This document shows, one piece after another, positions 10,252 to 22,199 of a DNA stretch of 64,000 bases. Made by a program: the position numbers and the translations under genes. The notes beneath the pieces were generated by a model. The model was not told where the DNA came from. It did not search any database and saw only the letters and a list, made by a program, of their open reading frames with translations. Origin of the DNA: Lumbricus rubellus (lineage: Eukaryota > Annelida > Clitellata > Crassiclitellata > Lumbricidae); the NCBI GenBank assembly GCA_945859605.1, contig OX243821.1:2531876-2595875 (forward strand), written 5' to 3'. Numbering within the stretch: position 1 is the first letter of the stretch; each line of letters opens with the position of its first letter.

Positions 10252-12436
10252 CAGGGCCGGATTAACCAGTATGCCATGTCTGCCATGGCGGCGGGCCCCC
10301 CTCGTCAGGGGCCCCCCTTGCGAGAAAAACAAGAATTTTTAATGTGCATTTTCCCTTTTATTCAATTTCACTTAAAGGACAGTGTGTAAATTTAAGTCAA
10401 TTTAAGTCAATTGCTTATTTGTTTTTATGAGCGAACAATGTACTGCGGGCCCCTTATAACTTTTAGAGTAGGCCTACAGGTATAAGATCCTTGGCATGAC
10501 AATAATTGTAGGCCTATCGACGAAAGTAAACGATGCCAAAAAACAAAATATTTCAACTTTCCAGTGCTCAAAAAAGGGGAATAGTCAAAGAACCCTCTGG
10601 TATGAAAACAACGTTAATTCCTTTTGTTCCGAAACAGGATTTCTCTTAAACTCCAGATGGGTCAAAGGAAGGGGACCCATGTATCGTTTTGTTTAATGGT
10701 ATAAGCTTGTAATTAGGCCATAAGTGCCATGGACTGAAGGTAGGTCCTATATAGGCCTAATAGGCCTATACATCTAAAGAACCTGAAATTTGTGAGTCTG
10801 GTTACAACGCATACATGTATTTCTGCTATAATATGGTCTCTTTTTAGATCCTGTTTCTTTCAATGACATTCTTCACCAGCAGTTTCCCCCCACCATTAGC
10901 ATAAAATTTGAACCATAGCATGGGCGCTCGCGTATTATAGGCGGAGTCTTGGGCTCTTGGCATTGGCTTTGGGAGGGGGTTGTGAGCGAGCAACCGGAGG
11001 AAATCGCCGAGGAGCGGAGGGGAACGGGTGGGGCACATCACTTTATGGGGTACATCACCTCCCCATTTTTTGTTTCAAATTTCCACACAGGCTCACAGCT
11101 ACAGTAGCATTAATTTTTAGCTTTTTACGCTAGCATCTTTAACACATTCGCTGCCGTAACAGGGTGAGATGTTAACAGCCCCGTGTGCCAATGTATATGT
11201 GAAATGAGGGTTAAAAAATTATTTATTTATTATTTATTTATTTTTATTTATTTATTTATTAATTATTAGTTATTATTTATTATTCATTATTATTTATTTA
11301 TTATTTATCATTTATTATTTATTTATTATTTATTTATTATTATTTATTATTTATTTATATGTTATTTATTATTATTTTTTTTAAATTTTTTATTTTATTT
11401 TTTTATTTTATTTTATATTATTTTTTATTCATTATTCATTATTCATTATTATTTATTATTATTTAGGCCTATTATTTATTTATTTATTATTATTTATTAG
11501 ACCTATAGACCAACAAGATCTTTCGAAAAATATAGTATTTCACCCAAAAAATATAGGTGTAGGCTAATATAGCATAAAACCTGAAAAATTCCATTACCAT
11601 AAAACTTTTTTAGTCATACTCCACTCCAATTACGTTTCTAGTGTGCCAAAACAAAAACAATTTGACGTCGCGGTGTGCCAGATAACCGTTGTATTGCGTC
11701 TACTGAAGTACGTATATATACGTACGTGGCACTTGCCGTGCGCTTAATGAAGTACGTATATATACGTACGTGGCAGCGAATGTGTTAAAAATTAGCTTAT
11801 ACTCATGATAGCAGTGCCATTGACGTGGTTTAAGAGTGAAGTCTTCAATGAATGTTTGATTTTTTTAATTTGCACACTATGATCATTGTGATGTTAGTAT
11901 TTTTACTATATGATCATTGTGATGTTAGTATTTTTACTATATGATCATTGTGATGTTAGTATTTTTACTATATGATCATTGTGATGGTAGCATTTTTAGC
12001 TGTCATCATAACTGAAATTGCTCAGTGGATAACATTGTAGAAATTAAATTTATGATTATTTATAAAACATTTCTGAAATATTGCATGGGGATGTAAGCAC
12101 AAACATTGGGGGCCGTCTCCTGTTCTCTTTATAGGTCTCCGCGTTGCCAAAGTCAGTATCATAGGATTTAAACCGCTAAACTGAACAATACATGCACCTA
12201 CTGCATTGACGCTTAAAAAGTATTAGGCCTATTTACAAAGTAATATATTTATGTAGGCCTATTTCATTAAGCTACATTATAATTAAGTTTGATTAAATAC
12301 AGGCAATTATCGGTATAATAGGCATGCATAAACATGCCGGACTGTGGGAGGAGTATGGTCTCGGAAGGTCAGGGTCGATTAGGGGCCCCCCCTTAGAATA
12401 TGGCGGCGGGCCCCCCGAGGGCTTAATCCGGGCCTG
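10252..12436. mobile_element. hAT element, non-autonomous, TSD CTTGGGCA
   Basis: 2185 bp with terminal inverted repeats CAGGGCCGGATTAACC and, inverted at the other end, CAGGCCCGGATTAAGCC. An exact 8-bp duplication CTTGGGCA lies at 10,244-10,251 and 12,437-12,444. The insertion splits a SINE whose two halves rejoin perfectly without it, which confirms the boundaries. The interior holds GGCCCCCC-rich subterminal blocks, an ATTT/ATTA-rich region (11,217-11,500), two ACGTATATATACGT palindromes (11,705-11,775) and a 31-bp tandem repeat. No transposase domain can be read, so it is non-autonomous or decayed. Confidence 0.9.
11876..11992. repeat. 31-bp tandem repeat, about 3.8 copies
   Basis: The unit contains TGATCATTGTGATGTTAG followed by TATTTTTACTATA. 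The copies are nearly identical, and the array lies inside the hAT element. Confidence 0.9.
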
Positions 12437-12570
12437 CTTGGGCAAGTCCTTAACTCACAATTGCTCAGCGCTTACGGCGTGAAGCTCCGATGCAGTGTCC
12501 GCTCTGCATCGGGAGCGCCTCTGAGTATAGAGAGAGAGCTGAAGGGGAAAATACAAATAAACAACAAACA
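12437..12570 (+). repeat. tRNA-derived SINE, 3' half
   Basis: Continues the SINE of 10,164 after the hAT: AAGTCCTTAACTCACAATTG, TCAGCGCTTACGGCGTGAAG, GGGAGCGCCTCTGAG, ending in an A-rich AAATACAAATAAACAACAAAC tail. Confidence 0.8.
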
Positions 12571-12639
12571 ATCAAATTATGTCTTAATTTAAGTTTACGT
12601 CCTAAACATTAACAAAGAGTCCATGTAATAAAGCTATCG

Positions 12640-13075
12640 TCCTTACGTTCTAGCAAGTCACCACTATGTTTATCAATAAAGCTAATGACGCAACAATAGT
12701 GTTTGTAGAACAAAGAAAGGCCATCATAATATATACATTCTGCTGAGGCCCTTTCGTCACTGTGGTCCACCACTTGCTGAAAATTTTACCATCGGATCGC
12801 CAAATTTCACACCCCCCAAAAAATCTGGTGTAATAGCCTCTTTTTGACTTAAAACACCTTATAGTAAAATTTTCCACGGCATATATAAGTAAGTCAGCTT
12901 CGAACAGGATTATAATCAAGTACAGTGGATATGTAGTGCATTGTCTGCCACAATATTGTCTTTGAACGCTTATTAATAAAAGAACAAAATTTAATGTAAA
13001 ACATTATAATTACAGACACCTTTAAATAATTCTCCACATGCCATTAAATGCCATGGTCGACACAAATCTTGCTTT
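12640..13075 (+). repeat. Host repeat module, TATA type, copy
   Basis: Contains GGCATATATAAGTAAGTCAG (12,880-12,899), TTAATAAAAGAAC, and the downstream ACACCTTTAAATAATTCTCC phrase. Confidence 0.55.
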
Positions 13076-14055
13076 TTCATGGTTGATGAATCTCAGTTAA
13101 AAAAAGACAATTGGACTTGAAATAGGCGTACTAACGCAGTAGCCTACAACATTAGTTCCCTTCGCTTGCAATCGACAATTTTGACAGACTATTCGACGAA
13201 ACAACAAATCTTACAACCGAGGATGCAGAACAGCTAATTGATTTCTGAAATGACAAATTTTATCAGTCAACATTTACCGAAAAGAGTTTGGATTATTTTT
13301 TTTCTTTTCATTCAGAAATCATATCTTTCCATCAGTTCAAGAGCAGTCACAATTCTTCTGCCATTATTTTGTATCTTCGTTGTTTTGTGAATTTAGATTT
13401 TCAGCCTGAACTGAAATCAAGTGTAAAAAGTGTAAGACTTCTTAGAAATGACATTATGAGAGTATGATCGTCGTCTCTGGAGCCTCGTTTCAATTTTATC
13501 TGCTGACTGACTAGACTAGCTAGAGTGCAATTAGACAAAAAGAACATTAAAATTAGAATATTTACTAAATATTAGTGACAAATTAAATATAGTTTGAAAA
13601 ATTGTAATTATTATTAAGTGTGCCGCGAAATTTTTTATTCTTTCTTATAGTGTGCCGCAAGCCAAAAAGGTTGGGAAACACAGCTATAACGGGTTGCGGT
13701 CTGTTAACCAGATTGTAAAATTAAAGCAAATTAGAAAAAAATAATTATAAGAAGGTGCGAATTTGTAAGAGACTTTATAAAACACTCAATGAAAAAACAC
13801 ACGAAACGACATAATTAGACACCTTTAAATAAGGTTCTATAAGCTTTTAAATATGTCCGTGAACTAACGTTTCATCAATTTCTGTAAGTCGTGTTTTCTA
13901 CATCCATTACAGACTATTAGTCTTATTCTATTTGATTTTATTTATTTAATGAATATGTATGTATGTGCACTTGTTTGTATATGCACTTGTTATAGTGCCC
14001 TTTCAAGATTCTAGCATTATATGTTATTGGCAAGTCATCTTTATACAATTGTGGT
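13076..14055. other. AT-rich stretch without a gene
   Basis: Nothing codes here. A probable hAT right end (GGTTGGGAAACAC near 13,668) has no visible partner. A repeat block with GAAGGTGCGAATTTGTAA (13,752) recurs at 34,362 and 38,490, followed by another ACACCTTTAAATAA phrase at 13,820. Confidence 0.4.
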
Positions 14056-14059
14056 TGGA

Positions 14060-14483
14060 CTGTCTGAATATTAGGCCAGCTCCCACAGTCTATATGAACG
14101 GCTTTTTTATTTATTTACTGAGAATTTGATATTATATTATATATACTTTGTTTGCAGCAAGATGTCGTTAAACACACACAATTAGAGAAATATTGCAAAA
14201 AGACATGCTTATTTAAACACCTTTAAACACCTTCGATTAGCTGCTAAATGCTTCCTTCAACTGACAGTTCATCAGTTAATAGTTGTTGCCATCACTGTAT
14301 CATTACTTGAGTGCTAATACTGAGGCCGCAGTCACCATAACCACAGATAATCATTTATGAAGCTCCACTATATAATAACGAAGCATCACTTGAGTAACTG
14401 AGCCTCAAGGTCCCAATACACAGCAACCATCTCAGATAATTAATCGAACCCACAGTCTCCATGTTGCATAGACTCTAACCAAT
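14060..14483 (+). repeat. Host repeat module, downstream half, copy
   Basis: Colinear with 7230-7634: GCAAGATGTCGTTAAACAC, ACACCTTTAAACACC, GAAGCTCCACTATATAATA, CTCAAGGTCCCAATACACAG and GACTCTAACCAA. Confidence 0.55.
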
Positions 14484-15055
14484 AGGGGCGGATCCAGGGG
14501 CAATCCGGTCACCGCCCCCCCCCCCATTCAGAAATGTGTACAGAGCTGGCCAAACACCCTCATCAGGTTTCAAGAAGCTTTTAATCAATTCAGCTGGAAA
14601 AGTGAAGGAGAAAAAATATCATAATTATGACTAAAAAACAGGTCATGGACAATTTTTCCAATTTTTCAGCAGAAGGATGGAAAATGGTCAATGTTCAAGA
14701 GATTTCAAATAAAATAATGACCGAGAAAGGTCGTCAGCTATTTTGGCAGGGAAAATTTTCACCATATGACTTAAAAAAATTGGGTTTATTTGGTCATGTT
14801 ATGCGCACAAATCGACTGAAAAAAGATTTGATGCTGGCTTGCGGAGAGGGAAGGAGAAAACAAGGACGGCCGAGGAAAAGGTGGTTGGACGAGATTGATC
14901 GAACAACAGGAATGAATCTGGAAGAACTAAGAGAAGCGACATCAGAAAGAAAGAAATGGAGACGGTCGCTAGAGTTCAAGAAACTTATAATATGCAGCAC
15001 AAGATGACAAGGTGACTAAAAAAGTGTCATCAGATTTTTTCCAATGTGCAACCTT
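14484..15055. mobile_element. hAT MITE copy (decayed), interrupted by a LINE tail
   Basis: Same family as 7635-8045: begins AGGGGCGGATCCAGGGGC and carries the C-run and the GACTAAAAAA/GTCATCAG words. The middle is replaced by a LINE C-terminal fragment at 14,767-15,015, and the right terminus is eroded, so no duplication can be paired. Confidence 0.6.
14767..15007 (+). pseudogene. LINE RT C-terminal fragment, RTE-like
   Basis: Plus-strand translation LGLFGHVMRTNRLKKDLM, then GRPRKRWLDEI, then REATSERKKWR: the typical end of RTE-like ORF2 proteins (GHV.R ... GRPR+RW.D.I ... A.DR..WR). Severely 5'-truncated; stop at 15,005-15,007. A sister fragment lies inverted at 33,218-33,445 and a longer relative at 30,509-31,243. 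Confidence 0.75.
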
Positions 15056-15605
15056 ATCCACCATCAATAGAGACAACACCCTTAAAGCCACACACCACTC
15101 TAGATACTGATGATTAGTGCAAAATGAAACCCTACTCACTGGGACCAGTAAGAATTAAAGGCATTACGCAAAATATTAACGCTATAGGTGCCACTGGTAG
15201 TCCATGTAAAGATTGGTAGCCTAAGGGTTAAGTCTTAAGAAATCGTTTTGCAGTTCCAAGTCAGCGCTGCTAATTGAACACCTGTAATTAGCTATACGCG
15301 GTGCTAATAAAGTTCGTTCACGTTGCCTGGGAAACGTTGCGCTAGCAGAAAAATCTTGTTGGCTTACATAATTTATAGTGAGGACAGACATCGAACAGTT
15401 GCAAAATGGATTTTTAAAATGGCGTTCTAAGTACCATCCTAAGAAAAACGCTTTTCAATTGAGAGAACGTTGCTTATGACGTACAGCAACAAAATTATTA
15501 ACAGCCATAATGTCGTGAAAACAGACAAACACAGACATTATTCGCAACAATTATAGTCAATCTGAAGGAACAGCCTCGAACAGGGTACGACACTCAGCAT
15601 TTTGA
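15056..15605 (+). repeat. Host repeat, downstream segment
   Basis: Colinear with 8054-8900: CCACCATCAATAGAGACAACAC, TACTCACTGGGACCAGTAAG, then AACACCTGTAATTAGC and GTTGCCTGGGAAACGTTGC. No gene. Confidence 0.45.
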
Positions 15606-15766
15606 TGGAATTTGATGATTATGACGACGACGACGACCATGACGACGACGACGACGATGATGATGATGATGATGATGATGACGACGACGATGATGATGAT
15701 GATGAGGATGAGAAGGAGGAGGAGGAGGAGGAGGACGACGACGACGACGGTGACGATGACCTACTC
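15606..15766. repeat. GAY/GAG trinucleotide array
   Basis: Imperfect GAT/GAC/GAG tract. All reading frames are low-complexity (poly-D/M/T), so it is treated as microsatellite, not as a gene. Confidence 0.9.
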
Positions 15767-15809
15767 ATGTAATTATTTCCATCAGTGGTGGTAAAGCCCC
15801 TGACAGTTT

Positions 15810-16130
15810 GCCAAAGGTTGGCGAAGACAAAGGCGTCGGCGTCTGTAGTAGAACTGGATGTGGAAACAGAATGAATTGGAGGAAGACAAGTTGTTATATG
15901 GAGTCAAATTGTTGGGGAATCGGAAAAGATCACAGTGTGTCTAAGACGGACTCATAGCACACTTGCAATTGTAATGCTTAACATTTTCAGCTTTGAGGAA
16001 TTTGCAAAACGTGCTGCGAATTTTAGTGATGAGGTGATGGAATGGCCGAAGCAGTGTAATGGAGGTGAGCGTATTGAATGAAGTGGTTGGATGGTGGAAA
16101 TCATGGATGAATCTGGCAGACTGGGACTAA
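15810..16130. repeat. Interspersed LINE-tail repeat, copy
   Basis: Shares the sequence order GGTTGGCGAAG...GGAATCGGAAAAGATCACAG, GACGGACTCATAGCACACTTG, TGCTTAACATTTTCAGCTTT, TTTTAGTGATGAGGTGATGG with copies at 18,850-19,320, 32,720-33,130 and 40,180-40,292/49,617-49,960. On the minus strand the last part reads as the CR1/L2-type C-terminus (SSLKFAARF). Confidence 0.6.
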
Positions 16131-17090
16131 AGTAATCTTCAAAGTTTTACAACAATATTTATACATAATATAGTGAACATAAAAATGGTGTTTTAGAATT
16201 TGAACGAATGCGAGATAATAATAATTATATCCCTACGCATTCGCTATTGTAGCTTGAATTACATGTACAGCATTTTTAAAATCTAGATTATGGTTTTGGT
16301 TGTATCCGGGACTTTTGCAAGATAGGCCTCAATCTACCAGCATGTTTTGTTGAAGACTGTATAATTTTTTTTATTAGCTAAAATAGAATTCAATGTTAAA
16401 CAGGACTTGCGAATTAAATAAAGTGCGTTCTGATGAAGGATTTTGTGATTGAAGTGATATAAATTTATACGAACTTTTGGTCGACTACAAAATTATGGAA
16501 GAAAAATAAAAACCGACTATGTTCGAAATAACCCATTGACCGGGAACGGGGCGAATTCTAGAATTTACGGGCAACAACGGGACTAATAAATATCATCCAC
16601 GATTTCAGGCATATAACCTTCATCCCTTCACAAAAAACACGTATTTCTAAGATAAATTCTCAACCTACCCTTTTCTAGTCGTTTTTATCGATCGCAAAAT
16701 ACCTTTTTTAAACTTATGTAATGGCATCCCTAGATGCAAAACACTAAATAAATAACAGAAAAAGGATTTATTTCAACACCTTTAAATAAGTTTCAACAAG
16801 CTAATAAATGCTTCCGTCGGCAAACATTTCATCAATGGTTTTCACAAAAACCTTCACTAATTATACTCTACCGCGAATAAGTAATCATTAAGCCCCACCA
16901 TATAATTACGAAGCATATTGCGCTGAGAGACTGAGTGAAGGACTAGAGTCACAATGTTATTACACAGCAGGAGTCTAAGAGAATTGAACCCAAACTCTTT
17001 ACAATACAATGTCACCATATCGCTCAGTCATTAGATTAAACATCTTAGAAGGTACTCCTCTTTAAGATGCAGTGGACTAATTCGTACCCG
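16131..17090. other. AT-rich stretch, repeats only
   Basis: Contains an ACACCTTTAAATAAG phrase (16,780) and host repeat words (TATAATTACGAAGC, GACTGAGTGAAGGACT). Nothing coding is seen. Confidence 0.4.
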
Positions 17091-17157
17091 GAAAGTGCAG
17101 AAAGTGTAGAAAGTGCAGAAAGTGCAGAAAGTGCAGAAAGTGCAGAAAGTGCAGAAA
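17091..17157. repeat. 9-bp tandem repeat (AAAGTGCAG), about 7 copies
   Basis: Perfect except for one AAAGTGTAG unit. It is followed at 17,160-17,275 by a fragment of the 7635-type hAT family (GACTAAAAAGAGGTCATCA ... CCGCCCCTGG). Confidence 0.9.
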
Positions 17158-17399
17158 CGTCGGTCAAATGACTAAAAAGAGGTCATCAACTTTTTGGCGG
17201 ATATGAAAAAGAAATTTTCCAGACCCTGGGTCAAGAATTGACGACCCCCCCCCCGTCCTAAGTTTCCGCCCCTGGGTGGAGTTGCTGTATGGAGTCGGAT
17301 TGTTCTGGAATCGTTCCCTTCGGCTGCAGGGCGACGAACATACCCACTATACCACCACGCCCCATGTGCCAAAAACCTACTTATGAGCACACTTGCAAC

Positions 17400-17940
17400 A
17401 GTAATGCTTAACATTTTCAGCTTTCGTGGATTTGCAAAACGTGCTTAGAATTTTAGTGATGATGTGATGGAAGGGCGAAGCAGTGTAATGGAAGATGAGA
17501 ATCGTATTGAACGAAGTGTTGGATGGATATTTGTTTATAATGTATTATAAGCGTAGCATAAAATGGTGTTTTAGAGGTTGACTGAATGCCATAGGCTGAT
17601 TGGTCATAATTTATAGTCTTATTGGTCAGATGCTGATTGGTCACCGGGTCTATTGGTCATGTGGGCATTTGGTCATAATAATTTACAAGTTAAATCAGTA
17701 CACTTGCAATAGTCATGCTCAGCATTTTCAACTTTGAGGGATTTTTCGAATTTTAGTGATGAGGTGATGAAAAGGCGAAGCAGTGTATTAGATGATGAAT
17801 AGTGTGTTGAATGAAGCGGCTGGAAGGTGAACAATTACGGATGAATCTTACTGACTGTAGTCTTGATGGATGGATCCAATTTGACCAGGGTCTATGACAA
17901 CAGAGGCCGTTACCCTGGACAGAAATTTGCTCGGCATAAT
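17400..17940. repeat. LINE-tail repeat, two tandem partial copies plus CTGGACAGAAATTT repeat
   Basis: Two copies of the AACATTTTCAGCTTT...GTGATGRKGTGATGG segment (17,410-17,530 and 17,715-17,840). They are followed by the host repeat CAGGGTCTATGACAACAGAGG at 17,886. Between them, GGTCATA/TTGGTCA words recur (17,600-17,685). Confidence 0.55.
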
Positions 17941-18275
17941 ACAGTTTATCGATGACGACGTTGACGATGATTTTTGGACACCTTTAAATAATCATTCACA
18001 TGTTGGTAAATGCTTCCGTCGACTAAACATTCATCAGTGTCTTCGTTACGACAGTTTACTAGTACTACAACAAAACAGTAGCGACCATCACGGAAATGTA
18101 AAGATTTCACACACACAAATAACGAAGCATGATTGCCGTTTTTTGCACTTTGAGTAAAATTATTAGCACTATATAATAATTAAGTCCGCTTTGCAGAATT
18201 GTTGAATTTTATTGGTGGTTAATCTCACGGTCAATATTACCGGCCTTGTGTGTCGTATGATGTCGTTAAATACTC

Positions 18276-18281
18276 TGGTGG

Positions 18282-18314
<33 letters not shown>

Positions 18315-18342
18315 CGACGACGATGATGATGATGACGACGAC

Positions 18343-18423
<81 letters not shown>

Positions 18424-18424
18424 C
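18276..18424. repeat. GAT/GAC microsatellite array
   Basis: Alternating GAC-rich and pure GAT blocks. Frames through it give poly-D, poly-M or poly-H, and none is taken as a gene. Confidence 0.92.
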
Positions 18425-18743
18425 GGTGTTTAACCTATTCCTCCCGCTTGAGGGAATACTTGAGGTTGAGTATGGTAGGGGGGAAATGGCCGTTTTTGGT
18501 GGAAGGCGCTTTCTGCGCCAAGGCGTCAAATTCTGACGACCTCAAAAAAGTTGTTCAGTCCTTCGATCCTGAATTTACCAGAAACATATACAATTCCAAT
18601 TACCAATTCTTTAGTGCCTGCTTTGTGTGTGTGTGTGTGGGGGGGGGTGCTACGTACATCCATGCCAACAAAATCTCAAGATTTTTTGGAGAGGCTGTCA
18701 TTCATTGGGGAAATTTTTCCCCAGAGCGTCTAGGTTAAACACT
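18425..18743. mobile_element. Short TIR element inside a GAT array (candidate MITE)
   Basis: Bounded by inverted GTGTTTAACCTA (18,426-18,437) and TAGGTTAAACAC (18,731-18,742), with GAT-type repeats on both outer sides. The ~319-bp interior has a (GT)n/G-run at 18,624-18,648. Low-complexity flanks prevent a clear TSD, and the superfamily is unknown. Confidence 0.45.
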
Positions 18744-18849
18744 GAATGGTGATGATGGTGCCGGCGACGACGATGATGACCACTACGATGACGACGATGA
18801 TAATGACCAGCCATAATATCCAATTCATGGAATTCGGAAAGAGCTTCTA

Positions 18850-19320
18850 TCCAGCACAAGTGACTATCGAGTATCGAGATACTGGGGCAACTGGCGTAGT
18901 CCAAGAGATCTTTTGGCGAAGCCCAGGGCGTCAGAGTCAGCAGTAGGCTACTAAAGGTGGAACTGGTTGTAGGTCTGGTGGAAAATTTGAGTGCGGGGAA
19001 AGACGAGTTTGAGTTGTTGTATGGAGTTGGATTGTTCTGGAATCAAAGAAGGAAAAGATCATTGAGTCTTAGCACACCTGAAACAGTATTGCTTAACATT
19101 TTCAGCTTTGAGGGATTTTTCAAAATGTGCTGCGAATTTCAGTGATGAGGTGATGGAAGGCTGCAGTGGAGGATGAGGAGCGTGTTGTACGAAGTGGTTA
19201 AATGGTAAACAGCTATAGATGAATCTGGCAGACTGTTTCAGTAGTCTTGATGGATAGATGGAATTGACCAGGGCCATGGACAGAAATTTGTTCGGCATAA
19301 TTATTACAGCACTAGTGAAC
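18850..19320. repeat. Interspersed LINE-tail repeat, copy
   Basis: Fuller copy of the repeat seen at 15,810 and 32,720: CAACTGGCGTAGTCCAAGAG, GTAGGTCTGGTGGAAA, GGATTGTTCTGGAATC, ACATTTTCAGCTTTGAGGG, GTGATGAGGTGATGGAAGG, ending in GACCAGGGCCATGGACAG. Confidence 0.6.
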
Positions 19321-19330
19321 AATGTGCAAC

Positions 19331-20430
19331 AGAATGAACAGAACAGTTACTAGTCTATAAAGTTTTAAAATATTTATATATAAATATTCTTATTATTATT
19401 ATTCCACAGTTTAATGTCATCCTATGGCAGCAAAGGCCGTTGACGACAATACAATATAAGTGTACAGAGCAGTAAACAAAAACTTATGTAGCCTCCAAAC
19501 TACACCAAAGAGGTGTCTAAACGGAGCTGTACAATCTCAATTACATTCAATTTTTAGACAACATAAAGTAGTTCATCGGACACTCGTTAAGGTTTACACA
19601 TTATGGAAAAACAGATCTTAAATCCAAACATTAGATATTAAAATTGTACATTGATTGTCTCAAACAACTAATTACGTTAGTGACTCCAGTAAACAGTTCC
19701 TGTTACAAAAGTTCAGAATAAAAGTGCATCAATAATAATAATAATAATGTAATGTTTCTTGTACAAAAGAAACCTGCACCATTAAATTTTAAAACATCAA
19801 TCAAATATTTATAAATCTGACCAAGATACAAATGCCATCTATAACAAGGATGCAAACGATTTATTCACAAAATCCGACCTTTAGTTATAAGTTTAATCAA
19901 CCGATACACTTGATTTTGATATAAATTGACAGTCAATAAAGTTTTAACAGAAATTTCATTTTTATATTTTTGACATGTATTTCTTAATGAATTCGAAATA
20001 TTTTCTTTTTTACACTCATATATTCATATTTATACATAATATTTATACATAATATCCTTACAATGAAAATGGTGTTTTAGAAGTTGAATATTATATCCCT
20101 ACGCATTCGCTATTGTGGTAGAGCTTGAATTACATGTACAGCATTCTTTTAATTCAATCATAAATGGAGCTTGCGAGCTAAATAAAGTGTGCTCTGATGA
20201 AGAATTTTGTGATTGGAATTTTGGTCGATTATAAAATCAAGGATGACGACTAAAAATCGTCGAATCGATATTTTTACCCCACCTACAGCTAACCGTGACG
20301 CACCAGAAGAATACGAGAGGTTTCCGCTTCATATCCCTTCGATATTAGTTCCCACTGTATAGCTACCAGGTTTTACTGAACAGGTCAACCACATTTATCA
20401 CTCTGGACCTGAATTTCACTCTTTGCATGC
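19331..20430. other. AT-rich stretch, no gene seen
   Basis: Includes a probable retroelement 3' end on the minus strand (GTCGTCAACGGCCTTTGCTGCC followed by an AATAAT-rich tail, 19,384-19,461), homologous to plus-strand 8494-8575. The rest is unassigned. Confidence 0.4.
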
Positions 20431-21480
20431 TAAAAGTGCAACATTAACGATTTATTTCTGCAAACATTTCCTGAACATGGGCTAATCCAACCCTTTTCGA
20501 TCGCTATATAATGTCCCTTCGGAAAATATTGCCACTGAAACACCATTGCACAGATTTCACCCTCACTTAACCCTCAGTTATAAAATTCGAACTAAACAAG
20601 CAAGTGACTTTGGTTTTAAGCCACCTTTAAATAACGTTTTCATCGATTGATATAAGCAAAAAAGGATGTGAGCAGTCTGCAATCCCACTGCAAAGACATC
20701 AATCAGTTACGAAAAACAGTGACTATAATTATTATACACAAAACTAAATAATCAATAGGCCTAATAAAGTCATTGAAAAACATGCAGTTATTTTCAGTCT
20801 TACAAAAAGTAGGCTAAATAAGAGAATAAACATATCGATAGTCATTTATATATCATACGAGTAATAAAGCCTCTCCTAGTTAATGTGTCAGCATATGGGA
20901 TCTCTCGATTGTGTGATCGAGGGCGGAGGGAGTAGGTAACATTCTTTATAGGAGACAACAGGCAATTAAGAACATGGCTAGGATTGTAAAGAACAGGCGA
21001 AATAAGAGAGATGTCAGCACATCCACAGAGGTCATCAACAGACTTCTGGTCTTCAGACAGATACTTGTATAAGAAAGTCAACTCCGTGGATTCGGTGGAT
21101 CGAGTTCAGATGTCATTGGGGCAGTCGATAATAGTTATTTTGAACGGACTTGTTTGCCGATAGTCATTTATATAAAACATTATATGTTAAACATTTACGT
21201 TAAACACTCAATAAAAGAATAAATGAAAAGGCAAAATTAGACACCTTTAGATAATGTTATCCAAGCCATTAAATTCTTCAGCCAATTTTTAAAATTAATT
21301 TTTGAGTTGGTACTTACTAACAGCGTAACAGATTATTACTGACTCTATGCTGCCACCTCAGCCTGCCACCTCCTCTAATAATTTATGAAGCTCCACTGCA
21401 TTATTACGAAGCACTTTACTTGATGGAGCTGAGTAACAGTCAGCAACTGATTGAAGGACTTGAATCTCATGGTCCCAATA
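20431..21480 (+). repeat. Host repeat modules, diverged
   Basis: 20,440-20,640 carries the GATCGCTATATAATG and GGAAAATATTGCCACTGAAAC landmarks. 21,170-21,480 carries TAAACACTCAATAAAAGAA, ACACCTTTAGATAATG and GAAGCTCCACTGCATTATT. The stretch 20,840-21,080 between them is unassigned. Confidence 0.5.
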
Positions 21481-21601
21481 CATAACAACAACACTATAAG
21501 GCCACCGTTATAACCAACTACCCTATCTCTCAATCGCAATCGTGATCTCCAAATTTCTAAAGCGCTACTCGAAAGCCGAACGCGGGGCTCTAGCTTACTC
21601 A

Positions 21602-21960
21602 CGAGTGCTGTTTGGATTGACGAAAGCGGCTGTTGCTTAAACAGAAGCCGGAATGATGAAAAGTAATCGATTAAATGGAAGCTGGATTGACGAAAATAAC
21701 CGTTGCTTGAACATAAGTTTCATTGATGAAAATAATTAATGATTAAATGGAAGCTGGAGTGTTGAAAATAATTCTTGCAGAACAGAAGCTGAATTGATGA
21801 AAAGTTTTTGGAAAACGGTTTGAAGTTTGTCGCTTTCGTCGGCTCGCATTTGTCGGGGAAATTTTGCTGCGCGCTTATTTCGGCCCCTTTTGTCGGCGTG
21901 CTTTTGTCGGCGCGCTTTTGTCGGCGCGCTTTCGTCCAGCGCGCTAATGACCACCTAATT
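21602..21960. repeat. Degenerate ~35-bp minisatellite with GC-rich 15-bp repeats at its end
   Basis: Imperfect units of the type TTAAATGGAAGCTGGATTGAYGAAAA are followed at 21,838-21,935 by short units of TTTTGTCGGCGCGC. The minisatellite is the reverse complement of the array at 49,150-49,480. It may be a relative of the TIR element that hosts Polinton-1. Confidence 0.6.
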
Positions 21961-22199
21961 ATGTTAATGTATCTTCGGCACACTGGCCTGCAACATGCTG
22001 ATAAAAGTGCACAATTAAGCCTCAGGCTACAAAGCCTTTTTAACACGGACCCTGGATTTTGGGTTTGGTTTCTGAACAAAGAATTGTAGCCGCTTTTTGG
22101 ACTTAAAAGACACCTCTAAATAAATATTTTCACAGAAAATAAATAAAAGTAAGTCAGCTTTTGTCCAATTGAGAGATGACGCAAATATACGTCGCTGAT

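Noticed and set aside
10252..12436. A transposase gene inside the 2.2-kb hAT
   Set aside because: Only short unrelated frames (for example 10,496-10,696 and 10,844-11,041); no RNase H-like or hATC motif.
18250..18738. 162-codon poly-Asp frame and overlapping poly-His frame
   Set aside because: Microsatellite translation running into a candidate MITE; no conserved domain.
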